NCBI GenBank assembly: GCA_963663635.2
Contig: CAXXMY010000006.1
Coordinates: 248,001 to 312,000, forward strand
Direction: 5' to 3'
Length of the DNA: 64,000 nt
Source: Poriferisodalis sp963663635
GTDB lineage: Bacteria > Actinomycetota > Acidimicrobiia > Acidimicrobiales > Poriferisodalaceae
The position numbers and the translations under genes are program-made. The notes under the pieces were generated by a model, which saw only the letters and a list, made by a program, of their open reading frames with translations, had not been told where the DNA came from and did not search any database. Below, in pieces: positions 36,470 through 46,829 of the stretch (the stretch's first letter is position 1; the number at the start of each line of letters is the position of its first letter).

Positions 36470-37105
36470 ATGATTGCGGTCGGTCTGACCGGCGGTATCG
36501 GCAGCGGCAAGAGCACCGTCGCGACGGGGTTCGTCGACCGTGGAGCTGCGCTCATCGACGCGGATGCCATTGTGCGAGAACAGCGGGATCCCGCCGGCGA
36601 GGTCTTTGCGGAGATGGTCGCTCGCTTCGGTGACGACATCGTTGCAGCCGACGGCACGTTGGACCGCGCCGCAGTCGCGTCGATCGTGTTCACCGATGCC
36701 GACGCGCTCGCGGACCTGAACGCGATCACCCATCCGCCGGTCGGGCGCGAGATCCGGCGGCGGCTCGACGCGGTGGCTGGCACTGAGCGACTTGTCGTCC
36801 TCGACATACCGCTGCTGGCCGAGGGCCTGTCGAAAGGGCGGCCGGCTCGCTATCCGATGAGCGGAATCATCGTCGTCGACACGCCGACGGAACTGGCGGT
36901 CGAGCGCCTCGTGACGTCGCGAGGGTTCACCGCAGCTGACGCGCGGGCCCGGATCGCCGTGCAATTGTCCCGCTCCGAGCGGCGTGCAGTCGCTGACTGG
37001 GTCATCGACAATTCAGGCGGACTCGCCGAGCTCGAAGCGGCCGTGGACGCTGCGTTCGAATGGGCAAGCGCGCTGCCGAGCAGCGAACCAACGACTCACG
37101 GCTGA
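36470..37105 (+). CDS. coaE: Dephospho-CoA kinase
   Basis: 211 residues from the ATG at 36470, which places the P-loop GLTGGIGSGKST directly after the start as in the family; the open frame upstream covers the intergenic repeat. Further CoaE motifs are DADAIVREQ and LDIPLLAE. It phosphorylates dephospho-CoA with ATP, the last step of CoA synthesis. Position after rpsA is conserved in actinobacteria. Mycobacterial CoaE often has an extra C-terminal GrpB-like domain, which is absent here. Confidence 0.93.
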   Translation: MIAVGLTGGIGSGKSTVATGFVDRGAALIDADAIVREQRDPAGEVFAEMVARFGDDIVAADGTLDRAAVASIVFTDADALADLNAITHPPVGREIRRRLDAVAGTERLVVLDIPLLAEGLSKGRPARYPMSGIIVVDTPTELAVERLVTSRGFTAADARARIAVQLSRSERRAVADWVIDNSGGLAELEAAVDAAFEWASALPSSEPTTHG

Positions 37106-37137
37106 CCTAGCGGCGCATCGGCCCCGCGCAGCCGTGC

Positions 37138-37656
37138 TCAGAATGCGATCGGCGTCCCGCAGTGCGGGCACATCGGCTCGGGTGAGCGCGCGTCGAATTG
37201 TGATGGCTTGACCAGCAAGAAGCAGCCCTCGCAGAGGATCTCGTCCTCCTGTTTTGACGTCGAGCGGGAGCCGGACACGATGCCGATGTCGTCGTCCTCC
37301 TCGTCTTCATCGTCATCCTCGGACGCAAGCCGCTCCTTGAGGATCTCTCCAAGGTCGGCCTCGAGTTCCTCGTCCTCGTCGTCGTCGTCGTCCTCGTCGT
37401 CGGCGGGCTGAACGCCAGCGGGGACTTCACGAGGCGCGGGCAGATCTTCCTCGTCGTCGTCGGAATCGTCGAACGGAAGATCGCCAAGAACTACCTCGTC
37501 GATTTCGAGGACTTCGATCCCGCCGATGCCAAGCTCTTCGGCCTCGAGCTCCTCTTCAGGTGGTTCGAGGTCAATGTCGTCAATCGTCTCTTTGGCGAGC
37601 GCGTCTTCGTCGAGCGAGTCGACGGTGGCTTCGGCGTCGTTGTCGTCGCGGCTCAT
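37138..37656 (-). CDS. DUF4193-like acidic zinc-ribbon protein
   Basis: 172 residues from the ATG at 37656 (the frame continues upstream without homology). The N-terminal about 135 residues are extremely acidic, with runs of Asp and Glu. The C-terminus has CEGCF...CPHC, a four-cysteine zinc ribbon, with KPSQFDARS between. This matches the actinobacterial DUF4193 layout (acidic segment plus CxxC-CxxC), but relatives are about 100 residues, so the acidic part is expanded here. Function unknown. Divergent from uvrB. Confidence 0.75.
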   Translation of the reverse strand: MSRDDNDAEATVDSLDEDALAKETIDDIDLEPPEEELEAEELGIGGIEVLEIDEVVLGDLPFDDSDDDEEDLPAPREVPAGVQPADDEDDDDDEDEELEADLGEILKERLASEDDDEDEEDDDIGIVSGSRSTSKQEDEILCEGCFLLVKPSQFDARSPEPMCPHCGTPIAF

Positions 37657-37998
37657 GGGCTGTCGTGGCCTGGTCGTTGGCTCAATGTCCTGAGGGGTTG
37701 GTCGGTTGTGGGCTCTGGCTTGGGTCCAGCGCCAGCGCCTCGAAGGTGCGGTCGATGCAATCGGCAGGAGCAGCTGCTCGTTGTCGGGCGTCAGCGCGGC
37801 AGGATAACCACACCGACCGGCCGCAGGCGCGCATGTTCCAATGTCGAGGCACAACGCGCACGAGGTTGGCGCCAGAGCTCGCCCTTCGACACCGCAGAAC
37901 GCCGCAGCGGGCTCTGCGAATCCGAGCGTCGTCGGACCGTTCGGCCCCGACCGTTCGACCCTGTGACCGGGCCCGCCCGTCGGCATAGCCTCAAGCGC
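37657..37998. promoter_or_regulatory. Divergent promoter region between the DUF4193-like gene and uvrB
   Basis: 342 bp with no supportable gene. GACCGTTCG occurs twice in direct orientation, at 37935-37943 and 37949-37957, 14 bp apart and 42-64 bp before the uvrB ATG. This could be a regulator site. It is not a canonical LexA box (GAAC-N4-GTTC). Confidence 0.35.
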
Positions 37999-40083
37999 AT
38001 GTCGTCAGCCTCCACTGCGACGCGGCGATCCCGTCCCTGGCTGCCGAGTCCGACGGCCGCACATCCATTGCGTGTGGTCGCGGGCTTCGAGCCGGCCGGC
38101 GATCAACCTCGGGCAATAGCGGAACTGTCCGAAGGTATTGATCGTGGCGACCGATTCCAGACCCTGCTGGGCATTACCGGCTCCGGAAAGAGCGCGACGA
38201 TCGCGTGGACGATCGAACGCACTCAGCGGCCGACGCTGGTGCTCGCGCCCAACAAGTCTTTGGCGGCGCAGCTCGCGAACGAGTTCCGAGAGTTCTTTCC
38301 CGACAACCGCGTGGAATACTTCGTCTCCTATTACGACTATTACCAACCCGAGGCCTACATGCCCGCCTCGGACACCTACATCGAAAAGGACTCCTCTGTC
38401 AACGATGAGATCGATCGGCTGCGGCACTCCGCAACGGCAGCGCTGCTGACCCGGCGCGATGTCATCGTGGTGGCATCGGTTTCTGCGATCTACGGGTTGG
38501 GCGCACCCGAGGAGTACCTGCGCCAGATGCTCTACCTGCGGGTGGGCGAGGTTGTCGACCAGCGAACGATCCTGCGGCGCCTCGTCGACATGCAGTACGA
38601 GCGCAATGACATGAGCCTCGTGCGCGGCAAGTTTCGCGTCCGCGGCGACACGCTCGAGATCCACCCGGCATACGAGGAATTCCTCGTGCGAGTCGAGCTC
38701 TTCGGCGACGAAATCGACCGCATCAGCCGGATCGATCCCGTCACGGGCGAACGCCTCGGCGAGCTCACCGAAATCACGGTGTTCCCAGCCTCGCACTACG
38801 TGACTGGCGCCGACAAGCTGCAGCGCGCGATCGGCGGCATCGAGACTGAGTTGGCGGAGCAGCTGAAGATCTTCGAGAACAACAATCAGTTGCTCGAGGC
38901 GCAGCGACTGCGGATGCGCACTGAGTACGACCTCGAAATGCTCGCCGAGCTCGGCTATTGCAACGGCGTCGAGAACTATTCGATGCACCTCGACGGCCGC
39001 ACGTACGAGGAGCCGCCCTACACCCTGCTTGACTTCTTCCCCGATGACTTCTTGCTGGTCATCGACGAGAGCCATGTGGCGGTGCCGCAGCTGCACGGTC
39101 AGTTTGCGGGGGATCGGGCGCGCAAGGACACGCTCGTCGAGCACGGGTTTCGACTGCCGTCTGCGCGGGACAATCGCCCCCTGCGCTTCGAGGAAGTCAT
39201 GGAACGGCTCAACCAGGTCGTCTTCCTCTCAGCGACACCGGGCGGCTACGAGCTGCGCACGAGCCAGCAGGTCGTCGAGCAGATCGTTCGCCCGACCGGG
39301 CTTGTCGATCCCGAGATTGTGATCCGCCCGACCAAGGGTCAAATCGACGATCTGATGGCGGAGATCGAGCGCGTGACCGAGCGAGGGCAGCGCATCCTCG
39401 TCACAACGCTGACCAAGAAGATGTCCGAGGACCTCACGGACTACCTGCTCGAGCTGGGAGTGCGGGTGCGCTACCTGCATTCTGAGATCGACACGATCGA
39501 GCGCATCGAGATCCTTCGAGACCTGCGGTTGGGACACTTCGATGTGCTGGTGGGAATCAATCTGCTGCGCGAGGGCTTGGACCTGCCCGAGGTCAGCCTT
39601 GTGGCGATACTTGACGCGGACAAGGAGGGCTTTCTGCGCAGCCAGACATCGCTCATCCAGACGATCGGACGAGCGGCGCGCAACGTGGACGGTCAGGTGG
39701 TCATGTACGCCGATGCGGTGACCGATTCGATGCGGCGGGCGGTGTCAGAGACCAATCGACGGCGCGGTGTGCAACAGGCGTACAACGCCGAGCACGGCAT
39801 CGATCCGCAGACCATCCGCAAGGCCGTCACGGACATCCTCGAAGTTCTGCGCGGACCGGCTGCGGGAGCGCCGGTGCCCGAGAACCTTGTCGGGGCGCGC
39901 GTCACCTCCGAGCGGATGCGCGCCGCGTACGGGGATCTCCCAGCTGACGACCTCACGCGGCTTGTTGCATCGCTGGAAGAGGAGATGGCGGAGGCCGCCG
40001 GGGACCTGCGATTCGAGTACGCAGCCCGTCTGCGCGACGAACTGCGGGAACTGCGCCGGGACCTGCGCGACGCGAGCGGCTAG
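37999..40083 (+). CDS. uvrB: Excinuclease ABC subunit B
   Basis: 694 residues from the ATG at 37999. Walker A GITGSGKSATIAW, helicase motif II IDESH, the beta-hairpin tyrosine-rich segment YFVSYYDYYQPEAYMP, motif VI QTIGRAARN and a C-terminal UVR domain (EEEMAEAAGDLRFEYAARLR). It receives damaged DNA from UvrA, verifies the lesion and positions UvrC. Its TAG shares CTAG with the stop of the converging alcohol dehydrogenase gene. Confidence 0.97.
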   Translation: MSSASTATRRSRPWLPSPTAAHPLRVVAGFEPAGDQPRAIAELSEGIDRGDRFQTLLGITGSGKSATIAWTIERTQRPTLVLAPNKSLAAQLANEFREFFPDNRVEYFVSYYDYYQPEAYMPASDTYIEKDSSVNDEIDRLRHSATAALLTRRDVIVVASVSAIYGLGAPEEYLRQMLYLRVGEVVDQRTILRRLVDMQYERNDMSLVRGKFRVRGDTLEIHPAYEEFLVRVELFGDEIDRISRIDPVTGERLGELTEITVFPASHYVTGADKLQRAIGGIETELAEQLKIFENNNQLLEAQRLRMRTEYDLEMLAELGYCNGVENYSMHLDGRTYEEPPYTLLDFFPDDFLLVIDESHVAVPQLHGQFAGDRARKDTLVEHGFRLPSARDNRPLRFEEVMERLNQVVFLSATPGGYELRTSQQVVEQIVRPTGLVDPEIVIRPTKGQIDDLMAEIERVTERGQRILVTTLTKKMSEDLTDYLLELGVRVRYLHSEIDTIERIEILRDLRLGHFDVLVGINLLREGLDLPEVSLVAILDADKEGFLRSQTSLIQTIGRAARNVDGQVVMYADAVTDSMRRAVSETNRRRGVQQAYNAEHGIDPQTIRKAVTDILEVLRGPAAGAPVPENLVGARVTSERMRAAYGDLPADDLTRLVASLEEEMAEAAGDLRFEYAARLRDELRELRRDLRDASG

Positions 40084-41171
40084 AGAACGACGACTGAGCG
40101 CAGGACTTCGCCCCGTTCCATCTTCTCGAACGCCTCCTCGACACCGTCGATGCCGATGGTCTCGCTGACGAACTTGTCCAGTGGCAGACGGTCCTGCAAG
40201 AACAGGTCGATGAGCATCGGGAAGTCCCGGCTCGGCAGGCAGTCGCCATACCACGAGCTCTTCAGCTGGCCCCCTCGGCCGAAAACCTCGATCATCGGCA
40301 ATTCGATCTTCATGGTGGGATTCGGCACGCCGACCAGCACGACGGTCCCGGCGAGGTCCCGGGCGTAAAACGCCTGCTCGTAGGTCTGCGGCAATCCGAC
40401 AGCCTCAATGGCCACGTCGACACCGTTGCCGTCGGTGAGCCCGCGGATCGCTTCGACGACCTCGTTATTGCTGAGTCCCGAGGAGTTGATCGTGTGGGTT
40501 GCGCCGAACTCGGACGCCCACTCGAGCTTGCGATCGTCGAGGTCGATACCGATGATCGTGTGAGCTCCGGCGAGCCGTGCTCCGCAGATAGCGGCATCGC
40601 CCACGCCGCCGCAGCCGAACACCGCCACGCTGTCGCCGCGGCCCACCCCGCCGGTGTTCATGGCGGCGCCGAGACCCGCCATAACGCCGCAACCGATGAG
40701 ACCGGCGACCTCAGGCGGCGCAGCTGGGTCGACCTTTGTGGCTTGTCCTGCAGCCACCAACGTCTTCTCTGCGAATGCACCGATGCCAAGCGCCGGGGAC
40801 AGTTCGACGCCGTCGAGCGTCATCTTCTGGGCTGCGTTGTGCGTGGCGAAGCAGTACCAGGGACGCCCCCGCTCGCACGAACGGCAGTTGCCGCATACGG
40901 CGCGCCAATTCAGGACCACGAAGTCGCCGACGGCCACATTGGTCACGCCGTCCCCGATCTCGGCCACGATGCCCGCCGCTTCGTGACCCAGCAGGAACGG
41001 GAACTCGTCGTTGATGGCGCCTTCGCGGTAGTGCAGATCGGTATGACAGACCCCGCATGCCGCGACATCGACGAGGACTTCGCCGGGCCCGGGATCAGGG
41101 ACCATGATCGTCTCGACTGTCACTGGCTCGCCTTGCGCGCGTGCCACGACGCCTCGTACTTCGTATGGCAT
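40080..41171 (-). CDS. mscR: Zinc-dependent dehydrogenase, S-(hydroxymethyl)mycothiol dehydrogenase-like
   Basis: 363 residues from the ATG at 41171. Medium-chain alcohol dehydrogenase with catalytic zinc ligands in CGVCHTD and GHEAAG, structural zinc Cys cluster C-x2-C-x2-C-x7-C (CGNCRSCERGRPWYC), and the nucleotide-binding GCGGVGDAAICG. Length and spacing match the actinobacterial mycothiol-dependent formaldehyde dehydrogenase (MscR), which oxidises the formaldehyde-mycothiol adduct with NAD. A general class III alcohol dehydrogenase is the alternative. It lies between uvrB and the IS1380. Confidence 0.8.
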   Translation of the reverse strand: MPYEVRGVVARAQGEPVTVETIMVPDPGPGEVLVDVAACGVCHTDLHYREGAINDEFPFLLGHEAAGIVAEIGDGVTNVAVGDFVVLNWRAVCGNCRSCERGRPWYCFATHNAAQKMTLDGVELSPALGIGAFAEKTLVAAGQATKVDPAAPPEVAGLIGCGVMAGLGAAMNTGGVGRGDSVAVFGCGGVGDAAICGARLAGAHTIIGIDLDDRKLEWASEFGATHTINSSGLSNNEVVEAIRGLTDGNGVDVAIEAVGLPQTYEQAFYARDLAGTVVLVGVPNPTMKIELPMIEVFGRGGQLKSSWYGDCLPSRDFPMLIDLFLQDRLPLDKFVSETIGIDGVEEAFEKMERGEVLRSVVVL

Positions 41172-41309
41172 GACCGCCCCCTCGTTGGTGTCGGGTCCCC
41201 GTTCGTGGGAATCGGGGACCTGTACTGATTCTGCCTCCTGACGGTCCGCCATGGGACCGAGCAGCACGTGGTTCCGGCACGGTCTGCGCGCGCCTCGGTG
41301 CGGCCTTAG

Positions 41310-42921
41310 CCTGAATCCACCGATTGGTTGGTGTGTGGGGGTGGTCGCGTCCGCGAAAAAGGCCTCCTGATCTGCGACGATTGTGGTGTCGATATACACA
41401 GTCGTCTCAAAAACAGGAGGCACTTTTTGTGTCTGCATCTTCGCGCAGTCCGGACCGGTTCGCAACGACGGTTGATCATGAGGGCTTGGTGGCCAACGCG
41501 GGCCTGATCCTGGCGGGCACGCTGATGGACCGTCTGGGTCTGTTGGGGCTGATCGAGCGGTGGGTGCGCACCGGTTCCGCGAACCCGGGCCCCAAGATCT
41601 GCACCGTGGTCGCCGCGATGCTCGTAGGCGGCACCCACATCGATCACGTCGAGATGCTGCGCGCCGGACGCACCGGGAGGGTGCTGGGATTCCGCCCGAT
41701 GGCGCCCTCGACGGTGGGGTCGTTCCGGCGGACGTTCACGTTCGGTCACGTCCGCCAGCTCGAAGCGGTGCTGTCGCGCACGCTGGCGCGTGCCTGGGCG
41801 CTGGGCGCCGGCCCCGGCAAGGCGCCGCTCGTGGTCGATGTGGACTCCACGATCTGCGAGGTCCACGGCAAACAAAAACAAGGAGCCGCGTACGGCTACA
41901 CCAAAAAGCTCGGCTATCACCCGCTGCTCGCCGCACGCGCCGACACCCGCGAGGTGCTCGCCGCACGCATGCGCAAAGGCTCCGCGGGGTCCTCGCGAGG
42001 CGTGGAGCGCTTCGCCGACGAGCTCGTCGCCAGCCTGCGACGGGCCGGGGCTGCCGGGCCGGTCACGGTGCGCGCCGACTCGGGGTTCTGGTCATGGAAG
42101 CTGATCGACCGTCTCGACGCCCACGACGTCAAATGGTCGATCACCGTCGCCCTCATACCCGCTGTTCGCGCAGCGATCCAAGCGATCCGCGACGACGCGT
42201 GGGCCGACATCGCTTACACCAAAGACGGCCGCGCCCAGGTCGCCGAGACCCAATACACCACCGGCCGCGGCAAACAGAAACGCACCGTCCGTCTCGTGGT
42301 GCGCCGTACCCGCCTCGCCGAGGGCGCCCAACAACAGATGTGGCCCGACTGGCGGCACCACGCATTCAACGCCAACACCGAACTCGACACCGCCGCCGCG
42401 GACGAGTTCCACCGCGGCCACGCCGTTGTCGAGCTCGCCATCCGCGACCTCAAAGAAGGCACGGGACTCGAGCACGTCCCCTCAGGGCACTACGGCGCGA
42501 ACTGCGCACCGCTCGCATGCGCAGTGCTCGCCCACAACATCGGCCACTGGACCAACACGCTCACCGGCGCGCCAGCGGCCACGAACCGCTCCCGCCGCAC
42601 CCGACTCGTCGCCCTCGCCGCCGTAGCAGTCAACCGCTCCGGCACACCCACCCTGCGATACCCCGCCCGCTGGCCCTGGGCAACACAATTCCGAGCCACA
42701 CTCAGCGCTCTCAGGGCTCTGCCCGGACCCTCAGGCTGACCCGAACCGCCCGGAACCGGCGCCCCCACACAAACCCAGCGTCGACAACCCCAAACCACAC
42801 CCGCACCCCTAGCCCAACACGCCCAAACACACCAAACCACACCCCAACAACCCGACGCGACCCCAACCCGACACCGACCCGCAAATCCCGCGCTCACCAA
42901 CAACCAATCGGTGGATTCAGG
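41310..42921 (+). mobile_element. IS1380-family insertion sequence, intact
   Basis: 1612 bp. Perfect 21-bp terminal inverted repeats lie at 41310-41330 and 42901-42921 (outer bases CCTGAATCCACC). The flanking CTTAG at 41305-41309 and 42922-42926 is a probable 5-bp target duplication. The transposase is full-length with a strong ribosome site. The right flank continues directly as intergenic repeat copy B, so the element inserted at the left edge of that repeat. Matching ends and target duplication suggest a recent insertion. Confidence 0.93.
41429..42739 (+). CDS. IS1380-family transposase
   Basis: 436 residues from the GTG at 41429, preceded by AGGAGG (41415-41420). The DDE-type catalytic region is visible: VVDVDSTICEVHG (first Asp), VTVRADSGFWSWKL (second Asp) and ELAIRDLKEGTGLEHVPSG (Glu in the Y/LKEG-like motif). 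These are hallmarks of IS1380/IS4-group enzymes. It catalyses cut-and-paste movement of the element. The frame is uninterrupted, unlike the other two IS transposases in this window. Confidence 0.93.
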   Translation: MSASSRSPDRFATTVDHEGLVANAGLILAGTLMDRLGLLGLIERWVRTGSANPGPKICTVVAAMLVGGTHIDHVEMLRAGRTGRVLGFRPMAPSTVGSFRRTFTFGHVRQLEAVLSRTLARAWALGAGPGKAPLVVDVDSTICEVHGKQKQGAAYGYTKKLGYHPLLAARADTREVLAARMRKGSAGSSRGVERFADELVASLRRAGAAGPVTVRADSGFWSWKLIDRLDAHDVKWSITVALIPAVRAAIQAIRDDAWADIAYTKDGRAQVAETQYTTGRGKQKRTVRLVVRRTRLAEGAQQQMWPDWRHHAFNANTELDTAAADEFHRGHAVVELAIRDLKEGTGLEHVPSGHYGANCAPLACAVLAHNIGHWTNTLTGAPAATNRSRRTRLVALAAVAVNRSGTPTLRYPARWPWATQFRATLSALRALPGPSG

Positions 42922-43044
42922 CTTAGAGGCCGAGCGGAACCGCAGCGAATCGCAAGCTCGAGCGCGACCTCAGCAGCGAGGCCGTGGCCCGAGCGGCCCA
43001 CCAGCGTTGCGAACAAGAGCGGGAGACAATCGGCTTTGCCACAC
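42922..43044. repeat. Intergenic repeat, full copy B (upstream of uvrA)
   Basis: 123 bp aligning end to end with copy A at 36318-36440. The same three blocks are conserved and the differences concentrate in the 5'-middle third. It directly abuts the right end of the IS1380, and its first five bases double as the target duplication. It ends 134 bp before the uvrA start. Confidence 0.85.
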
Positions 43045-43118
43045 CGTCCGCCCCCTGCCAGCGGGCCACTGAGTTGTGCCGATCGCCGCACCGGTACACG
43101 TGCAGTGAAGCCGTTTTG

Positions 43119-43132
43119 CGAACTTGTGTTTG
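43119..43132 (+). promoter_or_regulatory. Candidate LexA (SOS) box upstream of uvrA
   Basis: CGAACTTGTGTTTG matches the actinobacterial LexA consensus CGAAC-N4-GTTCG at all fixed positions but one. It is 47 bp before the uvrA ATG and about 17 bp upstream of TAGCAT (43149-43154), a plausible -10 element, so it would overlap the -35 region. uvrA is a known SOS gene in actinobacteria. Confidence 0.6.
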
Positions 43133-43178
43133 TGCTCCGGGCCACGGGTAGCATCGCCCAGAATGACTCGGGGACCGC

Positions 43179-46043
<2,865 letters not shown>

Positions 46044-46151
46044 ACGTCACGCCATGCCTCCCGAACGCGACGGGCGGCGGCGCTACGGTGCTGCGACCGG
46101 CGCACGTGCCTGATGTGTCGGCGAGCGAATCATCGCGAGGGGAGCGAACAC

Positions 46152-46730
46152 ATGAGGCTGCCAGAGATAACGCCGGACGAGCTGACCGACGAACAGCGCA
46201 CCGTCTACGACGCATTGCGCAGCGGTCCTCGCAGCAGTGCGACGTCCAACTTGGCTGGGCGCGAACTACCGGGACCCTATGGCGTCTGGGTACGCGCGCC
46301 GGCTATCGGTGCACCGACGCAGGAGCTGGGCGCTGCCGTTCGGTTCAGGTCTGGACTTGCGGAGAACGTGAAGGAAGCCGCAATCTGCACCGTGGGGGCC
46401 CACTACAAGGCCAAGTTCGAGTTCGCCGCGCACGAGCGCCTGGCCCTTGCTGCCGGCATCGACCAGCGCCACCTCGACGCCTTGCGCGAGGGCCGACCTG
46501 CGGAGCTCGGAGGCCCTGAGGCAATCGGGCATAACGTTGCCGCAGAGTTGGTCGAGTCGCATCGCGTGAGTGACGAGACCTACGCGGCGGCGTTGGCGGA
46601 GTTCGGCACCGAAGGCGTCATCGAGCTGGTCACCACGGTGGGCTACTACTGCCTGATCTCGCTGACGCTGAATGCCTTCGAGGTGCCCTTGCCGGCGGAG
46701 TGGGACGATCCCTTCGAGGACACGTCCTGA
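46152..46730 (+). CDS. Carboxymuconolactone decarboxylase (CMD/AhpD-like) family protein
   Basis: 192 residues from the ATG at 46152, preceded by GAGGGGAG. It has the helical CMD-like layout with AAICTVGAHYKAKFEFAAHE (the family's EYEW..H-like core) and a second conserved helix, VIELVTTVGYYCLISLTLNA. No C-x-x-C is present, so peroxidase activity of the AhpD type is not expected. Members act on lactones or have unknown roles in aromatic degradation. It follows uvrA by about 110 bp and converges with the histidine kinase gene. Confidence 0.8.
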   Translation: MRLPEITPDELTDEQRTVYDALRSGPRSSATSNLAGRELPGPYGVWVRAPAIGAPTQELGAAVRFRSGLAENVKEAAICTVGAHYKAKFEFAAHERLALAAGIDQRHLDALREGRPAELGGPEAIGHNVAAELVESHRVSDETYAAALAEFGTEGVIELVTTVGYYCLISLTLNAFEVPLPAEWDDPFEDTS

Positions 46731-46829
46731 CGGTCGACGAGCGCCCAGTCCCGATGGACCCAGTCCCGATCGAACCAGTTCGCATCGGCCCAGTCCCGAT
46801 CGGCCCGGTCGAACTCGACGAGGGCGAAT

